Assembly (NCBI GenBank): GCA_910587545.1
Contig: CAJUMI010000002.1
Coordinates: 1 to 62,105 of the forward strand
DNA: 62,105 bases
Reading direction: 5' to 3'
DNA from: an uncultured Muribaculaceae bacterium
Lineage (GTDB): Bacteria; Bacteroidota; Bacteroidia; Bacteroidales; Muribaculaceae
The position numbers were made by a program, and so were the translations under genes. Within the stretch, counting starts at the first letter, position 1, and every line of letters starts with the position of its first letter. Below are positions 44,454 to 54,203 of this stretch, in pieces. The notes beneath the pieces were generated by a model that was not told the origin of the DNA, did no database searches, and saw only the letters and a list, made by a program, of their open reading frames with translations.

Positions 44454-46394
44454 ATGAAAAAAATATTTCTGTCTGTGGCAGCGTTATCCTTGGCTGCCGG
44501 TGTTTTCGCGGCATCTCCGGTTGCCGGCGATAAGGTGCTGATGACTGTCAACGGACGTGATGTCAGGCTCAGCGAATTCATGTATCTCTATAATAAGAAT
44601 AATTCCCAGCAACTTGCACCTCAGTCTGTTAAAGACTATGTCAATATGTTCGTTGATTATAAGTTGAAGGTGGCGGATGCAGAGAACGCCGGAATTGATA
44701 CTACCGCTGCGTTTAAGGCTGAATATGCGAAGTTCCGTAATGAACTTGCCGCACCGTATCTGCGCGACAAGGCCGTTGAGGACGCATTGCTGAAGGAAGC
44801 ATATTCTCATATGAAAAAGGATGTTAAAGTCAGCCATATCATGATTCCGATCAACCGCTCGCAGCCGAATGATGTCAGGGCGAAAGCGCGGATTGACTCT
44901 ATCCGCAACGCTATCACCTCAGGCATGATCAGTTTTGAAGACGCTGCTGCGCGTTATTCCATAGACAAGCCCACAGCTGCCAACGGCGGTCTGATGGGAT
45001 GGCTTCCTGTCGGACGTTTTCCATGGGCTTTTGAGAAAGCCGCTTATGACACTCCCGTCGGTTCTGTTTCGCGTCCTGTGGATTCGGGCTTCGGCTATCA
45101 TCTGATCAAAGTCATCGAAGACCGCCCGTCGAGAGGTGAAGTCCATGCAGCCCATATACTGAAGATGACGCGCGATCTTCCAGTGACGGAGATCGCGGAT
45201 AAAAAGCATGCCATCGATTCGATCTACTCATTACTGAAATCAGGAAGTGATTTTGCCGAGGTCGCAAAACTCGAATCCGATGATCCCGGTTCGGCCCAAC
45301 GGGGCGGTGATCTCGGATGGTTCGGCGGCGGGGCTATGGTCGCCGAATTCGACAGTGTGGCTTTCGCACTTGCCGACGGTCAGATTTCCGAACCGTTTGA
45401 GACAGCATTCGGCTATCATATCATCAAACGCTATGATCACCGTGGCATCGAGCCTATTGACGGGGTGAAGGAAAAACTTTTGTCTTCAATGGCCCGTGAC
45501 GGGCGAGCCGATGAGCCGCGCAAAGCCCGTCTCGCCCAACTGGCGCAGGAATATGGCTTTACACGTCTTAAAGCAAACTCCATGGCGCTTCACCACCGTC
45601 TTGCCAATCTTCCTGCCGACAGTGTGCTGCTCGCCGCAGTCGCTGTCGATCCCATGCCGTTGGCTAATATCGGCGATGGTGAGATCACCGTTGCTGATGC
45701 CTTTGCAGCGTTGAACATGGGAGCTTTTGCCAACGGTGCGTCTCTCGCCGATGCTATCGACCGTAGTGCAGACGAACTTTTCGAGAATGCGATTGTCGAT
45801 CGCGCGATCGACGCACTCATCGCTGACAATGCCGACTACCGAAATCTGATCAATGAGTATCGTGACGGCATCCTGCTTTTTGAGATCTCAAACCGCAATG
45901 TCTGGGACAAAGCGTCGAAAGACCGCGAGGGTCTTGACAAATTCTTCCGTAAGAATGCTTCGAAATATGCCTGGGATTCTCCCCGCTTTAAAGGCTATAT
46001 AATTTTCGCACCCAACGATTCTATTCTCAACGAAGCTGTAGCATATGCCGGCACGGTGGCTGCAGATGATCCCGACGCGTTTGTTTCGGAAATGCGCAAG
46101 CAATTTGTCAAGAACATAAAGATTGAGCGCGTCATCGCAGCCAAGGGCGAGAATCCGATTACCGATTATCTTGCTTTCGGAGGTGAGAAACCACAGGCCA
46201 AGAATCCCCGCTGGTCGTCGTATGCGGCATATGACGGGCGCATCCTTGATAAGCCCGAGGAAGCGGCTGATGTTCGCGGCGCTGCAACTACAGATTATCA
46301 GGCCTTGCTTGAAAAGGAATGGCTCAAACAGCTTCACAAACGTTATCCTGTCAAAATCGACAAGAAATTGCTGAAGTCAGTCGAATCTAAATGA
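44454..46394 (+). CDS. Periplasmic parvulin-type peptidyl-prolyl isomerase with two rotamase domains
   Basis: 646 residues with signal peptide (MKKIFLSVAALSLAAGVFA). An N-terminal SurA-like helical region is followed by two parvulin domains: about 122-222 (VSHIMIPINRS ... GGLMGWLPVGRFPWAFEKAAYDTPVGSVSRPV in parts ... FGYHLIKV) and about 228-330 (HAAHILKMTRD ... GGDLGWFGGG ... FGYHIIKRYDHRG). The remaining 300 residues are helical and may hold client proteins. First gene of a four-gene envelope operon; its stop overlaps the next start by 4 bp (ATGA, 46391-46394). Likely a chaperone for outer-membrane proteins. Confidence 0.92.
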   Translation: MKKIFLSVAALSLAAGVFAASPVAGDKVLMTVNGRDVRLSEFMYLYNKNNSQQLAPQSVKDYVNMFVDYKLKVADAENAGIDTTAAFKAEYAKFRNELAAPYLRDKAVEDALLKEAYSHMKKDVKVSHIMIPINRSQPNDVRAKARIDSIRNAITSGMISFEDAAARYSIDKPTAANGGLMGWLPVGRFPWAFEKAAYDTPVGSVSRPVDSGFGYHLIKVIEDRPSRGEVHAAHILKMTRDLPVTEIADKKHAIDSIYSLLKSGSDFAEVAKLESDDPGSAQRGGDLGWFGGGAMVAEFDSVAFALADGQISEPFETAFGYHIIKRYDHRGIEPIDGVKEKLLSSMARDGRADEPRKARLAQLAQEYGFTRLKANSMALHHRLANLPADSVLLAAVAVDPMPLANIGDGEITVADAFAALNMGAFANGASLADAIDRSADELFENAIVDRAIDALIADNADYRNLINEYRDGILLFEISNRNVWDKASKDREGLDKFFRKNASKYAWDSPRFKGYIIFAPNDSILNEAVAYAGTVAADDPDAFVSEMRKQFVKNIKIERVIAAKGENPITDYLAFGGEKPQAKNPRWSSYAAYDGRILDKPEEAADVRGAATTDYQALLEKEWLKQLHKRYPVKIDKKLLKSVESK

Positions 46395-47290
46395 TAATGT
46401 ACTACAGGCCGGTGAAAATCGCTCGTCTGACTTTGACCTGTCTCGGCGCGCTGGTTGTCATCCTTGCTGCCGTCTGCTGCTCAGACAGAGATGCCGACCG
46501 GAATGGCAGTTCTGTTCTGGCTGTAGTGGGCAAGTCACAACTTACACGGGCCGAACTGTCCAAAGCGTTGCCCCTCGGGCTCAATGGAGCCGATAGTGCC
46601 CGTTATGCATCGGCATATATTCGGCGCTGGGTCGAAAGTCGTGTCATATCAGATCTCGCATCGGCCGAAATCGACATGCATGACATTGACCGCATGGTCA
46701 ATGACTATCGTAACAGCCTTATAGAGATGGAATACCGTCAGCGCATGGCCGATGCTCATTCCGTCTCTGAGATTCCTGAAGATTCGTTGCACAATTATTA
46801 TGTGGCCAATAATTCGGATTTCGTTCTTCAGCGTCCGATGCTGCAGGGTGTATATCTGAAGGTGCCCGACAACGCTCGCAACATTGACGTCATCCGCAAG
46901 CTCTATCGTTCAGACAAGCAGGCTGATATCGACAGACTTGAAAAAGAGGTGCTGACATCGGCAATTCACTATGATTTTTTCCGCGACAAGTGGGTGGACT
47001 GGGATCAGGTCGAGAGTCATATTCCTTATAATTTCGGCTCCCGCCCCGACGAGTTTCTGCGCGGACGCGATCATTTTGAGACAACGGCAGGCGGCTTTGT
47101 CTATCTGCTTGATATCAAGGATATCCTGCCTACAGGTTCTATAATGCCCTTTGAAAGTGCGAGGAGCCTGATCAAAGAGCGACTTAACGCCCGTAAGAGA
47201 CGTATCTATGACGCAGGACTGATGGATGATCTGTATAATAGATCACTTAAGGAAGGCAAAATTCAATTATTCGTCGATTTAGAACCTTGA
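46391..47290 (+). CDS. SurA-like peptidyl-prolyl isomerase homologue with degenerate rotamase domain
   Basis: 299 residues. The N-terminus has a hydrophobic export segment ending LAAVCCSDRD; the cysteines suggest a lipoprotein, although a Val at -1 is not a canonical lipobox. The SurA-type N-terminal helices are visible (LTRAELSKALPLG, YIRRWVESRVISDLA). The following domain (about 130-275) has the layout of a parvulin domain (YYVANNSDFVLQRPMLQGVYLKV, then GGFVYLLDIKDILPTGSIMPFE in parts) but lacks the H-I-L-x, GGDLG and FGYHI signatures. It may have lost isomerase activity. It lies between two intact parvulins in an operon. Confidence 0.8.
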   Translation: MIMYYRPVKIARLTLTCLGALVVILAAVCCSDRDADRNGSSVLAVVGKSQLTRAELSKALPLGLNGADSARYASAYIRRWVESRVISDLASAEIDMHDIDRMVNDYRNSLIEMEYRQRMADAHSVSEIPEDSLHNYYVANNSDFVLQRPMLQGVYLKVPDNARNIDVIRKLYRSDKQADIDRLEKEVLTSAIHYDFFRDKWVDWDQVESHIPYNFGSRPDEFLRGRDHFETTAGGFVYLLDIKDILPTGSIMPFESARSLIKERLNARKRRIYDAGLMDDLYNRSLKEGKIQLFVDLEP

Positions 47291-47314
47291 TTTGGCAAAA
47301 AAGTCTTATCTTTG
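47291..47314 (+). promoter_or_regulatory. Possible internal promoter in front of surA, short spacer
   Basis: TTTG (47291-47294), 12-nt spacer with an A6 run, TATCTTTG (47307-47314), a full -7 match; the surA ATG is 39 bp further on. It begins just after the preceding stop. Confidence 0.5.
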
Positions 47315-47353
47315 TGCATATATTTTGAAATTACATTATACTCCATTTCATAT

Positions 47354-48751
47354 ATGAATATAAAACATCTCATTGCGTCACTCTCGATATTTGCCGTTTT
47401 GGCTTCGGCTTCGGCTCAGAACAATATTGCCGAGGAGGTCGCTTGGGTCATCGGCGACGAACCGATCTATAAATCCGATATCGAAAAGGCTTATCAGGAG
47501 ATGCTGCAGAACCGCGAGCCGGTTAAGGGCGACCCTTACTGTGTGATTCCCGAGGAATTGGCCATAAACCGTCTGTTTCTCCATCAGGCCGACATCGACA
47601 CTGTCGAAGTGCAGGAAGCCATGGTGCAGCAGCAGGCTGACCAGCATATGAATTATCTGATAGCTGAGCTCGGGTCGAGAGAAAAAGTCGAGCAGTATCT
47701 GAATATGCCGTTCTCGCAGTTCAGAGAAAGCGTCGTTTCGAATATGCGCGACCGTTCACGCATTGCTCAGGTAAGACACTCGCTGGTCCAGAATGTCAAG
47801 GTGACGCCTTCTGACGTGCGCCGTTACTATTCGACATTGTCGCAGGACAGCTTGCCTATGGTGCCGCTTGAGGTGGAAGTGCAGATCGTAACGCTGAAAC
47901 CTCTCATCCCCCGCGAAGAAATCGATAATGTGAAGGCACGGTTAAGAGAGTATTCTGATCGCGTCAATAAAGGCGAAAGCGAATTTTCCACTCTTGCGAT
48001 TCTTTACTCCGAGGATCCGGGCTCGAGCGTGAGAGGCGGAGAACTCGGGTTCAGTGGCCGCGCCGCTTATGTGCCTGAATTTGCTGCCGTGGCATTTAAC
48101 CTCAACGACCCTAAAAAAGCATCAAAGATTGTCGAGACGGAATATGGCTACCATATAATTCAGCTGATTGAGAAGCGAGGCGACCGCATCAACGTGCGTC
48201 ATATTCTTCTCAAACCGAAAGTATCCGATAAGGATCTGACGGATGCGTTGAACCGCATGGATTCTATCCGCGCAGATATCGCCGACAACAAATTCTCGTT
48301 TGAGGAAGCAGCTCGCTTTCTTTCTCATGACAAGGATACCCGTTACAGTCGTGGCGTGATGGTCAACAGCAATGACCGGAGCCGTAACTACGGAACAACA
48401 CGTTTCGAGATGTCTGATCTGGCTCCCGAGATAGCGCGTGCCGTTGCCAACATGCAGCCCGGCGATATCTCTGATGCTTTTGTGATGAAAGATCCCAAAC
48501 ACAATAGCGAAATCGTAGCTATCGTGAAGCTGACCAGACGAGTTGATGCCCATACGGCCAATCTTGCCGATGATTTCCAGTTGATCAAGTCGATGTATGA
48601 GAATCATGTGCAGAACGACATTGTGCGCAAGTGGCTTGACAAGAAAATCAGCGAGACATATGTACGGATAGAAGACGGATGGCGCGGATGTGATTTCGTT
48701 CATAAAGGATGGATCAAAGCAAGAAAGGGCGATGGCAAAAACGATGATTAA
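47354..48751 (+). CDS. surA: Periplasmic chaperone / peptidyl-prolyl isomerase SurA
   Basis: 465 residues. The start at 47354 (MNIKHLIASLSIFAVLASASAQ) gives a signal peptide; the 14 upstream in-frame codons were left out. The SurA N-terminal domain (about 20-170) with EEVAWVIGDEPIYKSDIEKAYQEM in parts is followed by two parvulin domains, the first with GGELGFSGRAAYVPEF and YGYHIIQLIEKRGD, the second opening NVRHILLKP but more diverged. It escorts outer-membrane proteins to the BAM complex. The OstA-like gene starts inside its 3' end (20-bp overlap). Confidence 0.93.
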   Translation: MNIKHLIASLSIFAVLASASAQNNIAEEVAWVIGDEPIYKSDIEKAYQEMLQNREPVKGDPYCVIPEELAINRLFLHQADIDTVEVQEAMVQQQADQHMNYLIAELGSREKVEQYLNMPFSQFRESVVSNMRDRSRIAQVRHSLVQNVKVTPSDVRRYYSTLSQDSLPMVPLEVEVQIVTLKPLIPREEIDNVKARLREYSDRVNKGESEFSTLAILYSEDPGSSVRGGELGFSGRAAYVPEFAAVAFNLNDPKKASKIVETEYGYHIIQLIEKRGDRINVRHILLKPKVSDKDLTDALNRMDSIRADIADNKFSFEEAARFLSHDKDTRYSRGVMVNSNDRSRNYGTTRFEMSDLAPEIARAVANMQPGDISDAFVMKDPKHNSEIVAIVKLTRRVDAHTANLADDFQLIKSMYENHVQNDIVRKWLDKKISETYVRIEDGWRGCDFVHKGWIKARKGDGKNDD

Positions 48752-50525
48752 GCATCGTAAAACATATTTCAGCAAAGGTAAAATCGCCGTCATTGCAGCA
48801 ATAGCAGCAATGATGGCGCCCTTGTTTTTGTCTATTTCAGCACAGATCCCCAACCGTTCGTCCGTAACGTTCAGACCACAGGTGCCGACAGCTGACCGTG
48901 CCGCCGGCAACCGTGTGTTTCTCGAACATGCCAACGTACTCCGTAAAAACGACACAGATTCATTCATGATCCTTGTCGACAGTGTGAAGTTCACCAAGGG
49001 ACCGATGATGATGTTCTGTGACAGCTGTCATTATTATGCCGAGACTGAGTCTATGGAAGCATTCGGGAATGTCAGGATGGAACAGGGCGACACATTGTTT
49101 GTCTTTGCCGACGAACTTGTCTATGACGGGCGACCTGATGTAGAGATCGCGACTCTATATGCCAACCCAGGCAAAAAGGTGCTTCTTATCAACAAGGATG
49201 TCAGACTTGAGACTGATATTTTTGTCTATGATCTCAAACTCGATCTCGGATATTACAATGTCGGCGGAGTGCTGACCGATGCGTCCAACCGTCTGACCTC
49301 GCTCGAAGGCGAGTATATGCCGTCGACAAAAGAAGCTAACTTTTATACTGATGTCCATCTCAACTCACGTTCGGAGACTGACACACTCGACATCTATACC
49401 GATACACTTTATTATAATACGGAAACCCATCTTGCCGAGATCAACTCGCAGAGCGTCATCGTAAATGCACGAGGTACTATCTATACGCGCCGAGGCGTCT
49501 ATCTCACCGATTCCAATATATGTACTCTCACCGAGCGGCCGCTAATCGTGACGAACGACAATCAGACACTTGTGGCCGATTCGGTGTTCTATAATCATAA
49601 TGCAGGCTACGGCGAGGCATTCGGCGGCATGGTGCTGACCGATACGGCCAATTGTGCCCAGGTCTGCGGCGAATACGGTTTCTATGACGAGGTGCGCGAC
49701 AGCACTTATGTCACGGGACGCGCGCTGGTGAAAGAATATTCCCAAGGCGACACTCTTTATCTCCATGGCCGTCAGATTGAATCTTTTATCGAGCTCGACT
49801 CGGTGTTGATTCCGGCAGACACGATAGCCGGCACAGCCGAAGCGGTGCGTATCGACACCTGCCACATAATTCAGGTGTATCCGCGTGTGCGTTTTTTCCG
49901 TTCCGACCTTCAAGGGGTCTGCGACTCCATGCGTTTCACAGAGCGCGATTCCATGCTCCGCATGTTTGTCAATCCGGTCGTATGGAGCGAAGGCCAGCAG
50001 ATATTCGGCAATATCATCGAGATGCATCTCAATGATTCGACATTTGACCGTGCACGTCTGCCCGAGTTCGGTTTCGCGGCTCAGCAGATCGAAGGAGAGC
50101 ATTTCAATCAGATCTCAGGCAAGGAAATGATAGCTTATTTCGTTGACAGGGAATTGCGTCACATTGATATCAACGGTAACGTCGAGATAATAATGTACCC
50201 TCAGGAAAATGATTCGACGGTCAATAAGTTGGTGAAGGCCGAGAGCAGTTTCCTGTCCGCCGATTTCAAAGGCCGGACGACCGAACGCATCAAGATGTGG
50301 CCCGAAACTACCGGAACGGCCACTCCGCTTTTCATGGCCAAGCGGTCGCTGTACTATCTCGGAAAATTCCGTTGGTTCGAGGCTCTAAGACCGACATCGC
50401 CCGGCGATGTCTTCATAATCCCCGAGGAGATGGAAGAGATAATGTCTACGGCGGAGCGTCCGTCAGGCGATAAACCTAAATCTCCCTTGCCTCAGATGGC
50501 TCAGCCTCGGCTCAGACCGCAGTGA
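48732..50525 (+). CDS. OstA-like (LptA/LptD N-terminal domain) protein
   Basis: 597 residues from the ATG at 48732, which follows an AAGGGC purine-rich stretch; a start 4 codons later (MIKHRK) is also possible. A hydrophobic export segment (IAVIAAIAAMMAPLFLSISA) precedes an OstA/LptA beta-jellyroll (about 65-190: MFCDSCHYYAETESMEAFGNVRMEQGDTLFVFADELVYDG in parts), and the same pattern repeats toward the C-terminus (YADSVFYNH, then HLNDSTFDRARLPEFGF). LptA-type domains carry LPS across the periplasm. This long form is usual in Bacteroidota next to surA. The last 30 residues are Pro/Lys-rich. Confidence 0.85.
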   Translation: MAKTMIKHRKTYFSKGKIAVIAAIAAMMAPLFLSISAQIPNRSSVTFRPQVPTADRAAGNRVFLEHANVLRKNDTDSFMILVDSVKFTKGPMMMFCDSCHYYAETESMEAFGNVRMEQGDTLFVFADELVYDGRPDVEIATLYANPGKKVLLINKDVRLETDIFVYDLKLDLGYYNVGGVLTDASNRLTSLEGEYMPSTKEANFYTDVHLNSRSETDTLDIYTDTLYYNTETHLAEINSQSVIVNARGTIYTRRGVYLTDSNICTLTERPLIVTNDNQTLVADSVFYNHNAGYGEAFGGMVLTDTANCAQVCGEYGFYDEVRDSTYVTGRALVKEYSQGDTLYLHGRQIESFIELDSVLIPADTIAGTAEAVRIDTCHIIQVYPRVRFFRSDLQGVCDSMRFTERDSMLRMFVNPVVWSEGQQIFGNIIEMHLNDSTFDRARLPEFGFAAQQIEGEHFNQISGKEMIAYFVDRELRHIDINGNVEIIMYPQENDSTVNKLVKAESSFLSADFKGRTTERIKMWPETTGTATPLFMAKRSLYYLGKFRWFEALRPTSPGDVFIIPEEMEEIMSTAERPSGDKPKSPLPQMAQPRLRPQ

Positions 50526-50586
50526 TATAGGTCCGCGCCTATAGTATTACTTGAATCGTGAAACTGATCAAAATTTTGAGTGTGTA

Positions 50587-51438
50587 ATGCAAATTATTGA
50601 AAACGAGGAATTTATTGGCGAGCGTCCCTTGTTCGGCTCTAATAGTCTTTTGCTTAAAAGCGTAACTGTCCACGCCGGCGAATCGGCATTGAAGTGCTGC
50701 AGCAATATCGAGGCGATTGATTGCCGTTTCGAAGGAAAGTATCCCTTTTGGCATGTCGATGGTTTTGTGATCCATAATTGCGTGTTTACCGAAGGTGCGC
50801 GTGCCGCCCTATGGTATTCCCGTAATCTTGAGATGAGCAATACGCTGGTCGACGCGCCCAAGATGTTCCGCGAGATGCACCGTCTTTCGCTGACTGATGT
50901 CCGTATACCTGATGCTGCCGAGACTTTGTGGCATTGCAGTGATATAACACTCCGTGATGTCGAAGTGGCAAACGCCGACTATCTGTTCATGCACTGCTCC
51001 GATGTTGATATCGACCGTTACCGTCAGCAAGGCAATTACTCGTTTCAGTATTGTTGCAATGTCGTGATCAGAAACGCGGTCATCGACTCCAAGGACGCGT
51101 TCTGGAATACGGAGAATGTCACTGTTATCGACAGTGTGATCACAGGTGAGTATCTCGGATGGCACAGCCGCGGACTGAAGCTCGTCCGTTGCCGTATTTC
51201 GGGTACACAGCCGCTCTGCTATGCCGAAGACCTTGTTCTTGAAGATTGTGTATTTGACACTGACTGTGATCTCGCTTTCGAGGATTCTTCGCTTTCCGCA
51301 CGCGTAATCTCAAAAGTGACAAGTGTGAAAAATCCCCGCTCAGGCAGAATTGAAGCTCCGGCGATAGGCGAGATTATCATTGACGGCCATTGCAAGGCTC
51401 CTGCCGATTGTGAGATCATCGCCACCCGCATTTCATGA
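50587..51438 (+). CDS. DUF3737 family protein (beta-helix-like)
   Basis: 283 residues from the ATG at 50587, preferred over a TTG 12 codons earlier. The family phrase is distinctive: FIGERPLFGSN, HAGESALKCCSNIEA, FEGKYPFWHVDGF, EGARAALWYSRN, NADYLFMHCS and GWHSRGLKL. The short repeating beta-beta-turn pattern suggests a right-handed parallel beta-helix, but no polysaccharide lyase residues can be named. No signal peptide, so probably cytoplasmic. The stop overlaps the next start by 4 bp (ATGA), tying it to the PatB-type enzyme and the MATE exporter. Function unknown. Confidence 0.88.
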   Translation: MQIIENEEFIGERPLFGSNSLLLKSVTVHAGESALKCCSNIEAIDCRFEGKYPFWHVDGFVIHNCVFTEGARAALWYSRNLEMSNTLVDAPKMFREMHRLSLTDVRIPDAAETLWHCSDITLRDVEVANADYLFMHCSDVDIDRYRQQGNYSFQYCCNVVIRNAVIDSKDAFWNTENVTVIDSVITGEYLGWHSRGLKLVRCRISGTQPLCYAEDLVLEDCVFDTDCDLAFEDSSLSARVISKVTSVKNPRSGRIEAPAIGEIIIDGHCKAPADCEIIATRIS

Positions 51439-52604
51439 ACATGCGTTATGATTTCGACAGCCCCGTAGACCGTCGTGCGAGCGGATCCTACAAGTGGGAT
51501 GATAATCCCGGTGATCCGGACGACATGATCCAGCTCTGGGTCGCCGATATGGATTTCCGCGCGGCTCCGGCTGTAATGGACGCGCTCCGCAGTCGCGTGG
51601 AGCACGGAGTGTTCGGTTACACATATGTGCCTGACAGTTATTATCAATCTCTGACAGATTGGTTCGAGCGACGCCACGGCTACCGGATCAGCCGTGAAAA
51701 AGTCATATATACGTCAGGTGTAGTTCCGGCCGTATCGGCAGTCATCAAGGCTTTGACTATGTCCGGCGATGGGGTGATCGTTAACACTCCGGCATATAAT
51801 TGCTTCTTCTCTTCGATACGCAATAATGGATGCCGTATCGTCGAAAGTCCGCTTTGCAGGGTTGACACAGTCGGTGCATTCACTTACCGTATTGACTTTG
51901 ATGCGCTTGAAAAACTTGCGGCCGATCCGTCGAACAGACTTTTCATATTGTGTAATCCTCATAATCCGTCGGGCAGGGTGTGGAGCCATGACGAATTGGA
52001 GCGCGTAGCCGATATATGCCGGCGCAATGGAGTCCGTGTCATCAGTGATGAGATCCATTGTGAACTTACAGTGCCGGGCATCGGGTATATACCTTACGGA
52101 ACCGTTGATTCTGCGGCTGTGATATGCAATTCGCCTAGCAAGGCATTCAATACGGCAGGCCTTCAGATAGCCAACATCATAGCGCCTGACTTGAGGACAC
52201 GGGCGATGATCGACAAGGCAATCAATGTCAACGAGGTTTGTGACGTCAATCCTTTCGGGGTCGTCGGGCTTGTCGCGGCATATAACGCCGGCGAATCGTG
52301 GCTTGACGCACTGCGCGGATATCTTGCAGAAAACTATGCCACGCTGTATGCGTTTTTTGCCGACAGGCTTCCATGTTATCCTGTTGCAAGGCTTGAGGCA
52401 ACCTACCTTGCCTGGATCGACATCACGGCATCAGGTCTTGACGGTGATGCTGTCTGTAGTCTGCTTGCCGACAAAGCGCATGTACGTATCGCGTCAGGAT
52501 CAATCTACGGCGACAGAGACTATGTCAGAATCAATTTTGCTGTGCCGAGGCATGTGCTGACCGATGCGCTCGGACGCATAGCCGAAGTATTGAATCGGCT
52601 CTGA
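51435..52604 (+). CDS. MalY/PatB family PLP-dependent cystathionine beta-lyase/aminotransferase
   Basis: 389 residues, fold type I. The N-terminus DSPVDRRASGSYKWDDNPGDPDDMI in parts and LWVADMDFRAAPAV are hallmarks of the MalY/PatB group (beta C-S lyases). The PLP lysine is K236 in NSPSKAFNTAGLQ; the cofactor-binding CNPHNPSGRVW and the C-terminal RINFAVPR arginine are present. It probably splits cystathionine or cysteine conjugates to pyruvate, ammonia and a thiol. Translationally coupled to DUF3737, and followed after 17 bp by the MATE exporter. Confidence 0.92.
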   Translation: MNMRYDFDSPVDRRASGSYKWDDNPGDPDDMIQLWVADMDFRAAPAVMDALRSRVEHGVFGYTYVPDSYYQSLTDWFERRHGYRISREKVIYTSGVVPAVSAVIKALTMSGDGVIVNTPAYNCFFSSIRNNGCRIVESPLCRVDTVGAFTYRIDFDALEKLAADPSNRLFILCNPHNPSGRVWSHDELERVADICRRNGVRVISDEIHCELTVPGIGYIPYGTVDSAAVICNSPSKAFNTAGLQIANIIAPDLRTRAMIDKAINVNEVCDVNPFGVVGLVAAYNAGESWLDALRGYLAENYATLYAFFADRLPCYPVARLEATYLAWIDITASGLDGDAVCSLLADKAHVRIASGSIYGDRDYVRINFAVPRHVLTDALGRIAEVLNRL

Positions 52605-52621
52605 TTTTTCTATCCTCCGTA

Positions 52622-54088
52622 ATGGCAGATATCTCGAAAATTCAAAATGGTGAGGCGATGACCATGCGCGAGCAGATCGTGCTGACGGCCAAACTTGCGC
52701 TGCCGGCTATACTTGCTCAGCTGTCAAGCATCATGATGCAGTACATTGACGCCTCTATGGTCGGGCGCCTCGGAGCCGACCAATCAGCGTCGGTAGGATT
52801 GATGAGCAGCAGTCTGTGGTTATTCTGGGGTGTATGTTCCATGATTACCATGGGCTTTTCGGTCCAGGTGGCCCATGAAATCGGAGCCAAACGCTATGAC
52901 CGGGCGCGCTCGGTTCTGAGGCAGGGCATCACGTCGAGTTTTATTGCCGGAACTGTCATTGCACTGATCGGGTTGGGCATAGCTCCGTTTCTGCCTGAAT
53001 GGCTCGGTGGAGATGCGTCGATTACCCATAACGCGACAATGTATTTCAGCGTTTTCATTGTTGCGCTGCCTGTGTTGACGATGAACTATCTTGCCGGAGG
53101 CATGCTGCGATGTGCCGGCAATATGAAAGTGCCAAGCCTGCTCAATGTGATGATGTGCCTGCTTGACGTGGTGTTCAACTTCATGCTAATCTTTCCGGCG
53201 CGAGAGCTGCATATCTGTCAGTACTCGTTTACGATGCCCGGTGCTGGGCTCGGAGTGCTCGGAGCCGCACTCGGCACGGTGGCGGCCGAATGCGTGACAG
53301 CGACTGTGATGATGTATTATCTGTGTCGGCGACAGCGCGGATTAACGATCGGCTTGCGTCTGTCGGCTGCCTTCCGACCGACTCGCGCTGTGCTTCACAA
53401 AGCTGTCCGAATAGCCCTTCCGATGACCGCAGAGCATGCTGTGTTCTGTGGGGCGCAGATCATGATCACGATAATTGTAGCGCCGTTGGGTGTGGTTGCC
53501 ATTGCGGCAAATGCTTTTGCCGTTACTGCCGAAAGCCTTTGCTATATGCCCGGCTTCGGCATTGGTGATGCCGCAACTACTCTGACAGGTCAGAGTTTCG
53601 GAGCCGGCCGTATGGATCTTGTCAAACGCTTCGGATATATAACCGTGGCGATGGGAATGTTGATAATGACAGTGATGGGCGCGGTCATGTATGTGGCGGC
53701 TCCGGTGATGATGGATATAATGACGCCGGTCGCGGCGATCAGCGAGCTGGGCTCTGAAGTACTCCGCATCGAGGCCTGGGCAGAGCCGATGTATGCCGCG
53801 GCCATTGTGTCCTATGGTACCTTTGTCGGGGTGGGAGACACACTGCTGCCGGCAATAATGAATTTCGGCAGTATCTGGCTTGTGCGTATCCCGGTAGCCG
53901 CCGTGCTCGCACCCACGGCCGGTTTGCGCGGAGTGTGGATAGCTATGTGCGTTGAGCTGATATTTCGCGGAGCGATTTTCCTGTGGCGTCTTGCGAGTGG
54001 CCGTTGGTACCGCAATGCAAAAAAATCGGCCTCTGCCATGGCGGAAGCCGAAATCTCAGATTCATTTCCGGAAGAAGATCTTGAGTAA
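52622..54088 (+). CDS. MATE family efflux transporter
   Basis: 488 residues with 12 membrane spans in two bundles. The MATE signatures are seen in AKLALPAILAQLSSIMMQYIDASMVGRLG (pieces) and in the second half ALPMTAEHAVFCGAQ and GFGIGDAATTLTGQSFGAG. Such proteins export drugs or metabolites using a sodium or proton gradient. Last gene of the DUF3737-PatB-MATE run. The C-terminal tail (KKSASAMAEAEISDSFPEEDLE in parts) is soluble and acidic. No terminator was seen directly after it. Confidence 0.94.
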   Translation: MADISKIQNGEAMTMREQIVLTAKLALPAILAQLSSIMMQYIDASMVGRLGADQSASVGLMSSSLWLFWGVCSMITMGFSVQVAHEIGAKRYDRARSVLRQGITSSFIAGTVIALIGLGIAPFLPEWLGGDASITHNATMYFSVFIVALPVLTMNYLAGGMLRCAGNMKVPSLLNVMMCLLDVVFNFMLIFPARELHICQYSFTMPGAGLGVLGAALGTVAAECVTATVMMYYLCRRQRGLTIGLRLSAAFRPTRAVLHKAVRIALPMTAEHAVFCGAQIMITIIVAPLGVVAIAANAFAVTAESLCYMPGFGIGDAATTLTGQSFGAGRMDLVKRFGYITVAMGMLIMTVMGAVMYVAAPVMMDIMTPVAAISELGSEVLRIEAWAEPMYAAAIVSYGTFVGVGDTLLPAIMNFGSIWLVRIPVAAVLAPTAGLRGVWIAMCVELIFRGAIFLWRLASGRWYRNAKKSASAMAEAEISDSFPEEDLE

Positions 54089-54203
54089 AAGTCACGCCGG
54101 TTGTACAAAATCTTTGATTGGAGCTCAAAATGTTTCCATGAGGGGGGAGTTTATTCGTAATCCGTGTGTCTTATTGGTGTATGACGCAATTACGAAATAT
54201 CGA

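Noticed and set aside
47291..47314. A standard -33/-7 promoter in front of surA
   Set aside because: The TTTG lies only 12 nt from the -7 element, not 19-21; kept as a short-spacer candidate only.
48122..48997. A 291-codon minus-strand frame spanning the surA / OstA-like junction
   Set aside because: It covers parts of two supported genes and shows no family features.
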